Shown here: positions 10,801 through 22,800 of the stretch, in pieces | How positions within the stretch are numbered: the first letter of the stretch is position 1 | Layout of the letters: every line of letters begins with the position of its first letter | Source of the DNA: Acanthococcus lagerstroemiae | Lineage: Eukaryota > Arthropoda > Insecta > Hemiptera > Eriococcidae | Assembly (NCBI GenBank): GCA_031841125.1 | Contig: CM063109.1 | Span: forward strand, 1,092,321-1,156,320 | Direction of reading: 5' to 3' | DNA: 64,000 nucleotides | Program-made: the position numbers and the translations under genes | Notes under the pieces: model-generated | What the model was told of the DNA's origin: nothing | Seen by the model: only the letters and a program-made list of their open reading frames with translations | The model's database searches: none

Positions 10801-13800
10801 GTGTATAATAATTCGGTCTTATACGCAAAGAAATACGAACGATACTCGGGGAAGTTGTGCAAAACTAATGAGATACCGTTCTCGTTCGAAATTTAAAATA
10901 TACGAGGTTGATGAATTTGAATAAAAAAAAAAAAAAAAAAAAAATAGTACCAATTCATTTGGTGATAGCGCCTTGCGTAGCTGGCTGTCGTAAATATGTA
11001 CTAATCGATATCGATAATCGCGGAGCGAAGATTCTAAGTAGGTATCTGGTAGCCTAACACTTGTCGTAGCTAATACAATAATTAAGTAAAGTCGAATGTT
11101 TTCTGCGCGCTGTATTCACCATCACCAGTTGGGTTATCGGCTGAATTCGACGATACCTATGATCGACATGAACCTAGTTCCAGTGTACCAGAAGTATAAT
11201 ATCACTGGTGCTGGTGTGAAAATCTTGATTATCGACGACGGTATCGAATATACGCACGAAGATATTCGATGTAACTTTGTAAGTATGCCTAAAAGTATAA
11301 AGTACCAACGCTCGTTATTACCGTCTCGGTCGGTACCTAATTAGGTAATTGGAAAATGGATAATAATTATTGTGGTTAGTGGTGCGTTTAGTAATGTAAC
11401 GAACGACTTTTGATTCACTGTTCGCGTAACAAACGGCGCTAAAGTTTCCCGTTATAGAAGTAAATCACATTATCACGACGTAAGGAGTTCTTGACATTTC
11501 CACCATTATTCGATACAACCGCACTTGCACGGCCTCCGAACCTATGAAAAGTCTTTATAGGAAAAATAACGGAATTCGCGCGGTATCTGTTAGCTGGACC
11601 ATGTAAAAACTCGCAATTACCGACGGGTAGCATTAAGTTAGGTTTTATAATATAACAAAATCTCGAGAGTTTTCGCTTTGTCCCACTCTCGCCAAGTACG
11701 CGACATTATTTTATACACGTATAGGAATAGATACTTACATAGTTATAGGTTAGATACTCGTAATATCCCGTCGAATACAAGTAGATACTCGTATTGTCTA
11801 GCGACTCAGTGACGACTGCCTTCTGACTGACGAATAACGTTAAAATTTTTGTTTAGCATTTGCGGAAATTTTTCGCTTTTCCTCTAACCCATACTGTATT
11901 CCGCTAGTGTGCGTTAAGCGGAGGCTATCCCTTATGTTTCCAGATAAGAAAATCACGTGGTACCTGCTTGGCCGAAAAGAGAAAAGTGCAAAACCTCCCT
12001 ATGGGTTTTTTCACTTTACAACGTTATTATTATTTTAATGTTAACTAAGCGCGTATTACGCACTTCGATGATATGGTCAAAGATAGAGGACAATGGGAGC
12101 ACTGGCTGGTATCTTGTTCCAACGGTTAAGATAACCATTGAGGCACCCATGCCCGTGGACCATTTGCATAAGATGATACGTCAGTTCACCGTGTCGTGCG
12201 AAAGCCATGCATAGTGGTCATGGACTACCCTCAATGTCCAGCGGCCATGGGTGGGAGCTCTTGGAGGGAGCCACTCACTCTTGAACTGTTTGCCGCCGGA
12301 ATTCTCTCTTAATCTTCTCCTTTACTCTTTTCTTTTTTCTATCAGCTGGTGAGAGTTTCTGAAAGCGCTGATAAAGAGTAGCACTCTCCCTAGCCAGCAG
12401 ATCAATAGGAGGCATTCGAGCTATAGTACAAGAGCCGCCTCATACAAGACTGTTCTATATGCGCAGATTATGCGTAGTGCTGTAGCCCGCCGGACTCTTC
12501 TTATATCTACTCTGTTTTCGCAGAGTGCTGCGACTGGTGCCCTATTAGAATAGAGGAGGACCAAATGGATAACTGTCAAATACAGCTTTCTTAAATTCTC
12601 ACTTGGCCCCCGGAGGTTCGGCATAAGCTGACGCAACGCCTTCAGTGTCCGCTCTGTTTTCTCTGCCATTGTAAGGAGATGCGGTTTCCAACACAGCTCG
12701 TTGTCCACTGTCATCCCCAGGTACACCATCCGGGGCTGTAGAGATACTGATCTGCTCAGTACCGCTAGGTCGAGTGGCTGTGGCCTGCACACTTTCCACC
12801 TGTGAAAAAGGACGACTTCTGTCTTCTGGGCAACCACCTCTAAGCCATTCGCCTGCATCCAGCGAGACACCATCTTGATGCTGAGTATGGACCTGTTGCG
12901 AACTTCCTGCTCCGACCTCCCCTTTACAAGGAAAAAGGTGTCGTCTGCAAAGCAGATGGCCTGGGCTCTTCTCAAAAGTGTGAGCAGCAGGATCGGGTCG
13001 AAGGACATGTTCCACAACAAGGGTCCTAAGACCAATCCCTGCGGTACATCCGCCGAGATGATCTAGACCTGGCGACTTTCTGTGTCTATATAATGCTATC
13101 TTTTTGTCTGCCAGGTAGCTCCTAAAGATCTCTCATCCATCGCTTTCAGGATACACTTTCAAGGCAGTGTATTGAAAGTGTTCCTCACATCTAAACTAAC
13201 AGCTACGCATAAGCCATCTTTGCTGTATAGGATGTTGATGATCTTTTGCACATATAACCCCGCGTTAGCAGTCGACCAACCCGCTCAAAATCCATACTGG
13301 GATTTCAAAAGCCCATCTCTAAGAGCGAAGTGCGCTTCTACTTGCAAAGCAATCACCCGCTCCAGTAACTTACTTATGTCATCCAGTAGACATAGGAGCG
13401 GTATGAGGCGGACAGGTCCTCTAATTGTTATTACCTGTGCAAAGCAGGACTAGAAAATGGTTCTTCTCAAGACACCGAGTAAAACAGGTGCCTTAAAGCT
13501 CTATAGGTAGATACGAGTGAAAACATACGCCATTTTGGCTCACACCTCACCAGTCAATGCCGAATTGACTGTGCGGTGTATGTTCCTCATAGTCAGATTC
13601 TGTATCCTCATAGTCAAATTCGGTATTCGTGGATATGAGGAGAACCAAAATGGCGTATATCCCCACTTGTATTTATAGGGCTCTATAGGTGCATAACCAT
13701 TCTAGCCTCAGCGAGTTGATCAGTTCTCAGGCCAGGCTAGGTACGCCATCCGGCTCCAGGGCTTTCCTCATTCCTCTGATCCAATCTACAACTACTCTCA

Positions 13801-16800
13801 GCTCATAGGCTGTGTCTTTGTCAGCCGTGGATCCCAGCCTGTCTGGCAAGCTTCCGCCTGGGTGTTAGTGGTAGGTGCTGAGGAAAAAGAATGACAACAA
13901 TTTACCTCAGCATCGCGGGTGGTAGCCTAGTCATCAGGGAGGGGGATGGGAGTCGCTGTATTACCACCTTATATGGATGGCCCTATGGATCATCGTCCAC
14001 TGTCTTTTGATGAGCTTGGCCCACTTATCTGCCTTTGCTCTCTTGACGGCTGCATGCAGTGTTTACTTGACAGTCATCCACTCGGCATTCACCTCCTCAG
14101 CATTATCAGCTTGAGAGGTTTGATGTTTTCTGGCAGCCCGCCGACGCCTGGAAGAACCCTCCCGGTGGAGGCGCTATATCTCTTCATTCCACCAGGACGT
14201 ACTCTGGCAGGCTTGACTTGCCTTTATTTTTGATACTGTTGCACTGCACGCCTTTGTTGTCCGTTCGACGATCCATGCAGCTGTCTGTGAGACTGCTATT
14301 TTCTGTAGCCATTATTGCGATCTCGAACCAATCACAGTTGAACTTGCTTGTGTTCCATTGCCAGGATGTGCACGCGAGTCGTTGTGTCGGGTTGCTTCTC
14401 ATTGCCCCGATCTGGAACTCAATGTACCAGTGGTCAGACGCTGAGTCAGTCTCTGTGTTGACCAGCCAGTTCTCGATGTGCTCCACGACCACTCCCATAC
14501 CCAAGGTAACATCTACAACGGACCCGCCATTTCTTCGAACACAGGTCCGGGTCATCCCTCAGTTGGAAACTAACTGATCCAACCTGGTGATCCAATTAAC
14601 CATAGCCTCCCCGCGTCGGTTGGTTCTTCTGGACCCCCCCTGCAGGGCTATATTACCCTGTCTTCTTCTTATACTTCTGCCAAGCCTATCCAAAAATGCC
14701 AGGAACTCGCCAAGCGATCTTGTGGGTGAGAAGTAGTAGCTGTACGAGTACATGTGCACTCCATTAATCCACCATCTTTCTCCACCCAGTCGACAATGAA
14801 TGAGATCCCGGGTCGCGGAAACGTTCCCAGCGCTGCTAGGCCGAAGTGATCAACGATCCAGACTCGAGACTTCCACTCCTCATTCTCTCTCTTCTCTCTT
14901 TTTATTTTATTCTTTTTAAGAACAACCAGCATCGTTTTCCTGGGTGTTTAGCAAAACTACCTTCTAGCAATATCGCCTTCTGCCAAAAATGAGAGAAAAA
15001 AAGGGAATCCCCTAGCAATATCGTCTTCCGTTTCTGTACTGTTGTACTATATGGCAACGCTGCACTGTCTCAAATCAGTTTATTTGAAAGCCATTCTCAA
15101 GAATTAGGAATAGTTTGATGGTTCCTCTACATCTGCAAATACAGAAAATAACAAGTCCGCAGTATTCCCCCCCCCCCAAAAAAAAAAGGATTTTATTTGC
15201 AAATAGAGTGAGGTCTTAGGGGAGGCCAGGATGAATCTTTCTGTGTTGGTAACTCAGAACAGTTTGGAGGGATTTAAACTCTGGAAAAACCGCCACTTCT
15301 TCACTGTCTATACAGGGAACTGTTTCAATTCAGCTTTATACACCGTGGATATTGGCTGAAAAACGTTATCTTTGGCCTTTCTCTTGGCTACAGTAACTGC
15401 ATGTTCAGTTGAGCGGCTGTCTGTGGAGGATGGTTGTGCTGGCCTCTCAGGTCACCATTTCTAGTAACAGTAGGTGCCGAGCACCCTTCACCACATTTCC
15501 AGTACATTGCTTCCTTCTTTTGATAGTTAAGGCGGTATACAAATGCTTCGACCACAGCAAGAGTGCCTATATAAATGTACACATTAACGAACTATAAGTT
15601 CTGAAATTCAGTTATAACTGTAATCTAATGTGACTGTAATCATAGTCTTCCAGGTGAAGTAGGACTCCTGTTTGCTCTCTAATAGATTAATATACTATAA
15701 AAGTTTTATACCTCCTGTCCGGGTTCCTTCCATAAACTGACTTCCATAACTGGTGGCTATTAGATGTCTTCGAACAAAAGTGATAAACAGTAAAATAAAA
15801 CCTGCATGCAGATACTTTGCCACCAGAAATGAATGAAAAATATAAACACGAGGGATGAATGAATGTACTTCTGCTTTAAATCCCCACTGGTGAACTGGTT
15901 CTTCGCCGTATGACTCTGACGAAGAAATGTGCCTTCTGGCCTTTTGTTTTCTCTTTTTGCAACCGTGTCCCATTATACTTTGAATCTTATTTTAGTACAG
16001 TGTTGTCACATATACTAGTAGTAAATCGGAAGACAATATTACTATGTATTATAGGCGATTATGCTTCATTTCTCCCTTTTTCACTTTTTTGCGAGAGAAG
16101 GCGATATTGCTAGAAGACGTTGTTGTATGAAATCCTTTCCTGTGCGCGGTGTCTCAATACTTGTTGCGTCTTATACCGTATTTGGAACGTGTCAAATATC
16201 GTGACGTGCTTACGTATATATATTTACTGTTAATTTAAAGATTTATCTAAATACGTAGTTACTAAAGAGCAATTTCTTTTAGGATGAGCAGATTAGCTAT
16301 AATCTGAATACGAATAATCCGGACGTAATGCCGCGTTATGAAGATCCCAGGAATAGGCATGGCACCAGATGCGCTGGGGTTATCGTCATGAAGGCGAATA
16401 ACAGAAAGTGCGGAGTTGGTATCGCGTTCAATGCTAAAGTTGGAGGTAAATTAATCGCTTAATTAAAGAAAAATACGACGTGCTTTACTGGATGACGAAT
16501 GGACGAAGCCGTTACCCAGTCATTTCGTACAAAGGTCAAATATTAAGAATTTGGTGCTGAATTAAACCCGTATTTCACGTGGAAACTGAAAAGTTTTTGG
16601 GGAAAACTCCGAAATTTGTTAGTAAACCTCGAAAGAACAGTTATTCCTAATAATTAGATTAAATACAGCCTTGAAACAGATGTTTCAGTCCACCCACTGG
16701 GACATACGCCTCCTTCATCAATTATTTTTGATACAAGGGTTATAGTCTGATTCCCCTTGGTGACAAGGCCTTACTGGGGAATGGTTATGAAAGAGTTTTT

Positions 16801-19800
16801 CCTTCTCTATAAGGGGCATGCATCCTGCATGGCACACCAGACTAGTCAGGTGTTAGTAGTCTATAGGTATGGCTAACCCAGTTGTAGTCTCTTTGAATTA
16901 CGGCGGAACAATGAGATTGAACTCCACCTCTTGCTACAATCGGTGTGACTTGGTCGGATGTTAGAGTTGTTCATATATTTGTGTATTCTATTATTTTCTT
17001 ATCATATTTTAATCTTTAAAATTCGCCGTCCGTACTGGGATTCGAACCCGCGTTCCGTGGTTTAGGAGGTAGCGTTCGAATCCACTCGGCCACCAAGCCA
17101 TAATAATTAGATTACTAAATGGTTACAGTAATGCCGTAATCATTTAGCTTTCTGGGTAAAACGTCGACTTCCTTCTCTATAACAATCTGTAGCGAATCCG
17201 TCAGGAAGTTCCCCTCGCGGCTCATCCCTGGCTTCTGGTACGAATCACGTGAAAATGAAATGCTTTCTCGAACGGAGCTCTTTATCCTTCGGACTCTGTA
17301 CTGATAGACCTGAGATCAAATCGAACTCTTCGTGACCAAATGGGGCCCCATCATTTGGATCCTGGTTGATAGGTATTGTTTGAGACTCGTTAAAACTTGT
17401 TACCAACAAGCTGGTAAATCTCGGTTGAGACGCATTAAGATTCTTTAAGATTGTCCGGACTCGAGACCGATAAATATCGCTGGTAAGTAAAGACGCACAA
17501 TCGAATATTTGTTGAATTCAGCTCGATCTTCGTTCAGACTTAAACGCATTCAATTTTAAAGCAAGTGTACCTTCGTTAGAGTGGTCCTTATTTCGGTCGA
17601 GTCAGAATTTCTGGTGTCCGTCCAATTCGCCGCGGGCTCGATTGGCCACCGCTCAACTCACCGCTCGCTCATCTCGCTGCAGGACCAATTTTTTGTAAGG
17701 GTTGAAATTCCTGTGCCTTCCCCGATAGGCAATACTTTTTACACCATCGTTGTATGATGTGTATTGTGTACATGAATTATGACTAATTCTTCGGGTTTCA
17801 CTTTCAAAATGACGATGTTTATAAGGTTTTCGAATCGCCGAGATCGATTTCGAAGGTGACTTGCGAAGTTAACCCCTTGGGGTGTCACTAAAGAGATGCC
17901 TGTCCTAAAGAAATTCGTCAGTTAGAAACGACATCCGATTTGCAGGTTTTTAAGGTCGTCGAATTCAATTGGCCCGCCTTCCTTCCGGGTCCCATGTCGT
18001 TCCTTTTGAGTACAATCAGAGGAGGCTGAAGCTACAACAACTAAAAGTCGCGGTCAAGTTTTCGAGAAGCCGCTCGATTTATGCGAAATATTTGCAACTT
18101 ATAAGAATAAACTGTTCAAAGAAGTATCTGGGAAGCTAAAAAAAGTGCCCTAATGCTGTAGTACATATATAATATGTATCGTACGTGTAGTCTATAGTTT
18201 TGCGAAATAAATTAGCAGTCGTGTTACTTATGAGCCAATTGACGCAAAATCATCCATTTAATCGAACGAATTTACGAACTTCCCGAACGAATACATTTCC
18301 AGTTGGGGAGGCAAATATTTATTCAGGATAAAGCTTGGAAGAAAATGGCGAATGTCACCTCCAAAAAATGGAAGAAAAAACAAAATAAGAAAGGTCTCCA
18401 CCTCAGGCCCGTAGCCAGAGGGGTGCTAGAGGGTGATGAGCACCCCCTAGCGCTTGCCGGAGCCCCTCGTGGATAAAAATAACGAATTTTTATATTTTTT
18501 TCTTATCTCGCTAGTTTTGTTCAAAACTTTTCTTTCCACTACATTTTAATGTTTGTAAACTTGGCAACACTGATTTTGTTTTGAAAGATAGACGAATCGT
18601 GTGTTTGTCGGTCTTGATAATTCACAAACATATGGGTAGACTCGCGATCCAGTTCACATATTGAATATCGATGGCTGAATGCCCGAACGGCTTTTTAAGA
18701 ACTGATAACTTGATAAGTCCACAGAAATAGAATTCTTTACTTTCAAAAGTTCGAAAATTTGATCGTTGTAAAAGTGTTAATCTTTTTTAACGCGATATAC
18801 TTATTCAATTTTTTTTTTCAATGGGTTGTCGGGAAGTTGAATCACCAGTTTTGATTATGAATTTTGAGACTAAATTCAATTTTCTTATTGTAACACTGTA
18901 AATTTACTATTTTCCCTCTAGAATATTTGGCTTACATCAATGGCGTGGCCAAGATTCTTCCAAGGGGAGGGGGCAAAGTAAGATTTTCAAGGGAGAAAAA
19001 GTCGAAAATTGAGGTATTTTTTAAAAATCGCCGATATTAGAGGACCACTTTATGAAATTGAAGGTAAAATTACTTACATTCAATTTCAGATGCCTTGGGG
19101 GCATTCGCCCCCTTCGTCCCCCTTGACTACACCACTGCCTCGTAGAAATCTTTACATTATACACTATGTGATCCTTAAGCCCCCCTGGTAAACGATCAGC
19201 ACCCCTTACCGCAGATGGATGACTACGAGCCTGCTCCACTTTCTCGCATGAGGGATAGAAGGAGGTTGGTCAACTTTCAGAATGGAATTCCGAGACTTTA
19301 AAAACGGAATGTTTGTGAATGGAACGCTATTTCGAAATAATAAAATATTCGTTGTACTGAAACCCCTTTGGTGGCATGGCGAGCGGTCAGCTCTAAAAGT
19401 TACCATCGAAGTCGGCGATCTGGATAAACCTATAAATTGACTCTCGATTGAAACTGTTCAGAAAATGTATTACAACGACTACGGAACCTCGAACCTGATA
19501 CAAGACTAAGTATACCCTACGGGCAAAATACCGCCGGGCGGAACGCGGGAGATAATGTGAGACCGATGAAACCGCGCGATTTGTCAACTTACCAGAAAAC
19601 GCGCGATTTTCAACTTATTAAAAAACGCCAAGTAACCAAGCGTTCTTTATATGAGAGCGTTTATGTGACGTTTGTAAAACGCCTCTTTTCTAATAAATTT
19701 AAAAACGCTCCTTCCGATTGTTTCTTTAAAAAACGCCCTTACAAATAATTTTCAAAAGCGCTTCTTTTCAGTACTTTTTAAGAAAAAATAATTGAATAGA

Positions 19801-22800
19801 AATTAAATATGCAAAAATTATATTAAATATTAATAGGAAAACAAATTGATAAAAAAAAAATAAATAAAAAATAAGCATAGGAACACACATCGTTTCAAAA
19901 ATGTAGGTAAACATTTTTCATAAACTAGTCAACCATAAAATAACTAAAATGTCCATTACAACAATGATAAAAAATGTTAAGAATTGAAAACGACGAAGAA
20001 ATAAACATTGTGCATTATAAATTTTAATACTTATACAGTGACGCATTCATTTTTCTCTTCTTCTAATAATTTTAAACATAAGAAAACTGCAATAGATATT
20101 AAATGAAGAGTGGTAATAATAAAAAGAAATGTCAGGTGTATTTAATATACTATAAATTGCGTGTATCAGTGTTCGGAATTGAAATTGGAAAGTATAAATG
20201 AATCTTTTAAAATTAGAATAAAAAAAAATACAGCAATACAGCGTCCTAATATTACCAGTACGCTGCTCCAATGACGATTGACTTGACACCACTTCATGTT
20301 GTTCATCACTGTTTTCAAGGTTCTTTTTGGCGGCTGAAAAGAAAAAAATGAATGAATAAATGAATGAACAATTTAAAAATTGTGTTGCACCTCCTGCTTC
20401 CTTTCTCTCTTCTAGCTTTTTCGCCCTGGTTATCGCATTCTGCCAGTACTTCAGCCAGTTGGCTACCTCTTGCTCCAAGCCAGAATGAAAGTTGTACTCT
20501 TACTGTAAGAAGACGATTGTGTCGCTTTGTCCGAAAATATAGTCCGCTCAGTACCTATAAGTTGACGCTCGTAGTTTCGTATCAAGTTGTCAGGTTTACT
20601 CAAACTAAAACACTCCTGTTTTACCAGGTAAGCGCGTCACCCTAGCGTTGGTCGACTCCGAGCAGGAGCAAATTAAATGAGTTGGTTCATGAAAAAAGCA
20701 GTTCGCGAAATTATTCCGAGTAAAAACCATCTGCTCACTGCTCTGTAATTCTGGTTCAAGTTTAACTGTGTAATACACAAGCTTCTGCCAGAAAGGTCCT
20801 CATTTGTAAAAGGATTCAGCTGAATTTGAATGAATCGCAGGGTATAATAGAGTAATGCATGGTTCATACTATTGAGAAAGAGGAATTCCCTGCTGTATCT
20901 GTCCTAAGACAGCTAGAACCGCGTGTATTTCAACGCACAGAATTCTGCATGTACATCATCAAATGGAAGGATCAGATTTATGATTGTTGAGAGAAAGAGA
21001 ACAGCGTAGATATGAGTAACACTCAGGTTTTGTATTTCAACAAGCGATATCGCAGTATTTCGTCTTCACAGATATCTGGCAACGTTATATTCGCAGATTT
21101 CTTTTCAGGTCACTCAGTTTTTTCTTCTCCCACAATACATAAGTATATTATGAATCAACGTTACACACTTTTTATTTTTTTTTTGATATACCGTTCAAAA
21201 ACAAAAGGTTTTCGTTGGTGTACCTAGACCAGCTACATAATCCGAGATCCATGGTCAGTGATAATTATTCTCAATTACAAAAAGTCAAAAACCTTATAGC
21301 AAAATTTTTAGTGTTAAAAACGCTATGAAACCCGACCATCTTGGTTAAATTTGTTCCATATGTTCAATTTCAGATTTCTTCTATCATAACACTCAGCGAA
21401 AAATGCACCGAACTACAAAGTACAAACTTTTATAAGAAGTCTTAGTCAGGATACCCGTACAAACACAATATCTTCTTTCGCTCTTAGTACAAATCAGTTG
21501 TTCTATGTTCTATTCGTTATTCGTGAACCGAGCAAGGAATAGTTGATCTCGAACCTGATCGCTGCGACACTTCTCTCTTTACTGATAAAGAACAATCCGG
21601 AGCAACATATTGGAGCAGTGAGCAGATTAAAAACCCTAGTTCGCTAAAAGAGCAAGAGTAGTTGGAGTTGGTTCAGCAAATGAGCAAGGAATTGCCATTC
21701 CTATACACGCAATGACGATCAGGGTTGGAACCATTCATTCTAGGCGGTATATAAACCAGATTTTGTTTCATGTTTTTATCTCATTTCTATGCCGAAGTAT
21801 GTAATTTGAAACTCTTTTTACAAACGGCAGTTTCCTAGACTCCCACTATTTCTATACCACTTCTATGTAACGAATTAACAGGACGAATCTGAATGTGGGA
21901 GGTGTTTTGTTATTCAAAATATGTAAACTGAAGATCCCTGAAACACACAAGTTCTTCAGCGTTGCAGGACAAAATACGAGTGTCAACTTATACAGGGCGA
22001 TATTATGTACGTGCTCTTAGAAATAAATTTTCTCTCTAATTCGTACTCACTATAATGAATCGACATTGCAATCTAATATCGCACTTACTTACACATTTTA
22101 AAGATATTGTACGTATTATACATAGTTCTTACCGTGTTCGTTCTGAGAATCATCCTCCATATGGTTATTTAAATGATATGCATCACAGAATAATACATGG
22201 AAACTTAAATAAACCACGACTGTTGTTTTTCGTTTCACAATTTCAGCATTTCAGGCTACAAGTCACAGCCTCACAGATAACCAGTAACGGTTTCACGTTA
22301 TCAATAATTTAATCTGCGCGCGCAGATGTATGTGGAAAACGCCACGAAATTATAATAATTCGGGCGTTTTCGAACCTGTTCATATTCGTGCGTATAACAT
22401 CATGCGCGCAAAACGTACGATTTCCTATGTATAACAATTACAGAAAACGCTCTCTTTCTTAAAAAAGGGGCATTTTAGTGATATGAGAGAATACGCGCGC
22501 TGAACATTTCTTATGAATCTGCGCGTAAATTAAGAACTGATGAAACGCCCGGCAAATTTCCCCATCTTTACTTCTCTAAAACGCCCATTTTTGTAACATG
22601 AAGAAATTCGCACGTTGAATGTTTTCAAAAAGCAATGGCTAATGCGCGCGTAATTAAAAAGTTGTTAAAACTGCCAGTAAAATTTTCAAGGTTCTAAGTG
22701 ATTTTCTAGTTAAAACGCCCGTTTTTTTCAAAAACGCGCTCTTCGAAGGCGGAGTTTTGTCAGCAGGGTACGAGTAGGTAAAGTATACCTATTTACTTCA

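Larger units (their letters stand above)
12050..14932 (-). mobile_element. R1-like non-LTR retrotransposon, 5'-truncated and broken
   Basis: Read on the minus strand it gives, in broken frames, the end of an APE-type endonuclease domain ([14 protein letters not shown] near 14870; [15 protein letters not shown] and [11 protein letters not shown] in 14184-14555), then reverse transcriptase ([14 protein letters not shown] near 13280, [14 protein letters not shown] near 13030, FADDTFFLV near 12950), then the C-terminal region ([12 protein letters not shown] near 12200). This order is that of R1-clade LINEs. A second, shorter copy on the + strand lies at 31716-33243. Frameshifts and stops make it inactive. 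A MITE is nested at 13498-13690. It sits in the intron between the Asp and His exons, antisense to the gene. Confidence 0.85.
14961..16116 (-). mobile_element. DNA transposon with 20-bp perfect TIRs, carrying a FLYWCH domain
   Basis: CTTCTAGCAATATCGCCTTC at 14961-14980 is exactly inverted at 16097-16116, and similarity continues inwards. The 1.16-kb interior codes on the minus strand for a FLYWCH zinc-finger segment (15388-15582) and a basic N-terminal-looking peptide (15695-15973, [19 protein letters not shown]). There is no transposase core, so it is probably non-autonomous. In insects FLYWCH domains are known in Mutator-like transposons, which makes that group likely by inference. No clear target duplication was seen. 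It lies 30 bp beyond the end of the R1-like LINE. Confidence 0.75.
19513..22770. mobile_element. 3.3-kb TIR element with AAAACGCC subterminal repeats
   Basis: TACCCTACGGGCAAAATACC at 19513 is inverted at 22748-22770 with about five mismatches in 23. For 250-450 bp inside each end the words AAAACGCC, GGGCGTTTT and GCGCGATTT or AATCTGCGCG recur many times in mirror orientation, a subterminal repeat structure. A spliced Myb/SANT-like frame lies inside on the minus strand. No transposase core was recognised, so the superfamily is open. It fills half of the intron between the His and pocket exons. Confidence 0.6.

Noticed and set aside
17030..17100. A functional tRNA gene on the minus strand
   Set aside because: Box A and box B are good, but the head continues into a 360-bp body, is flanked by target duplications, and the acceptor arm does not pair convincingly. 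It is a SINE head.
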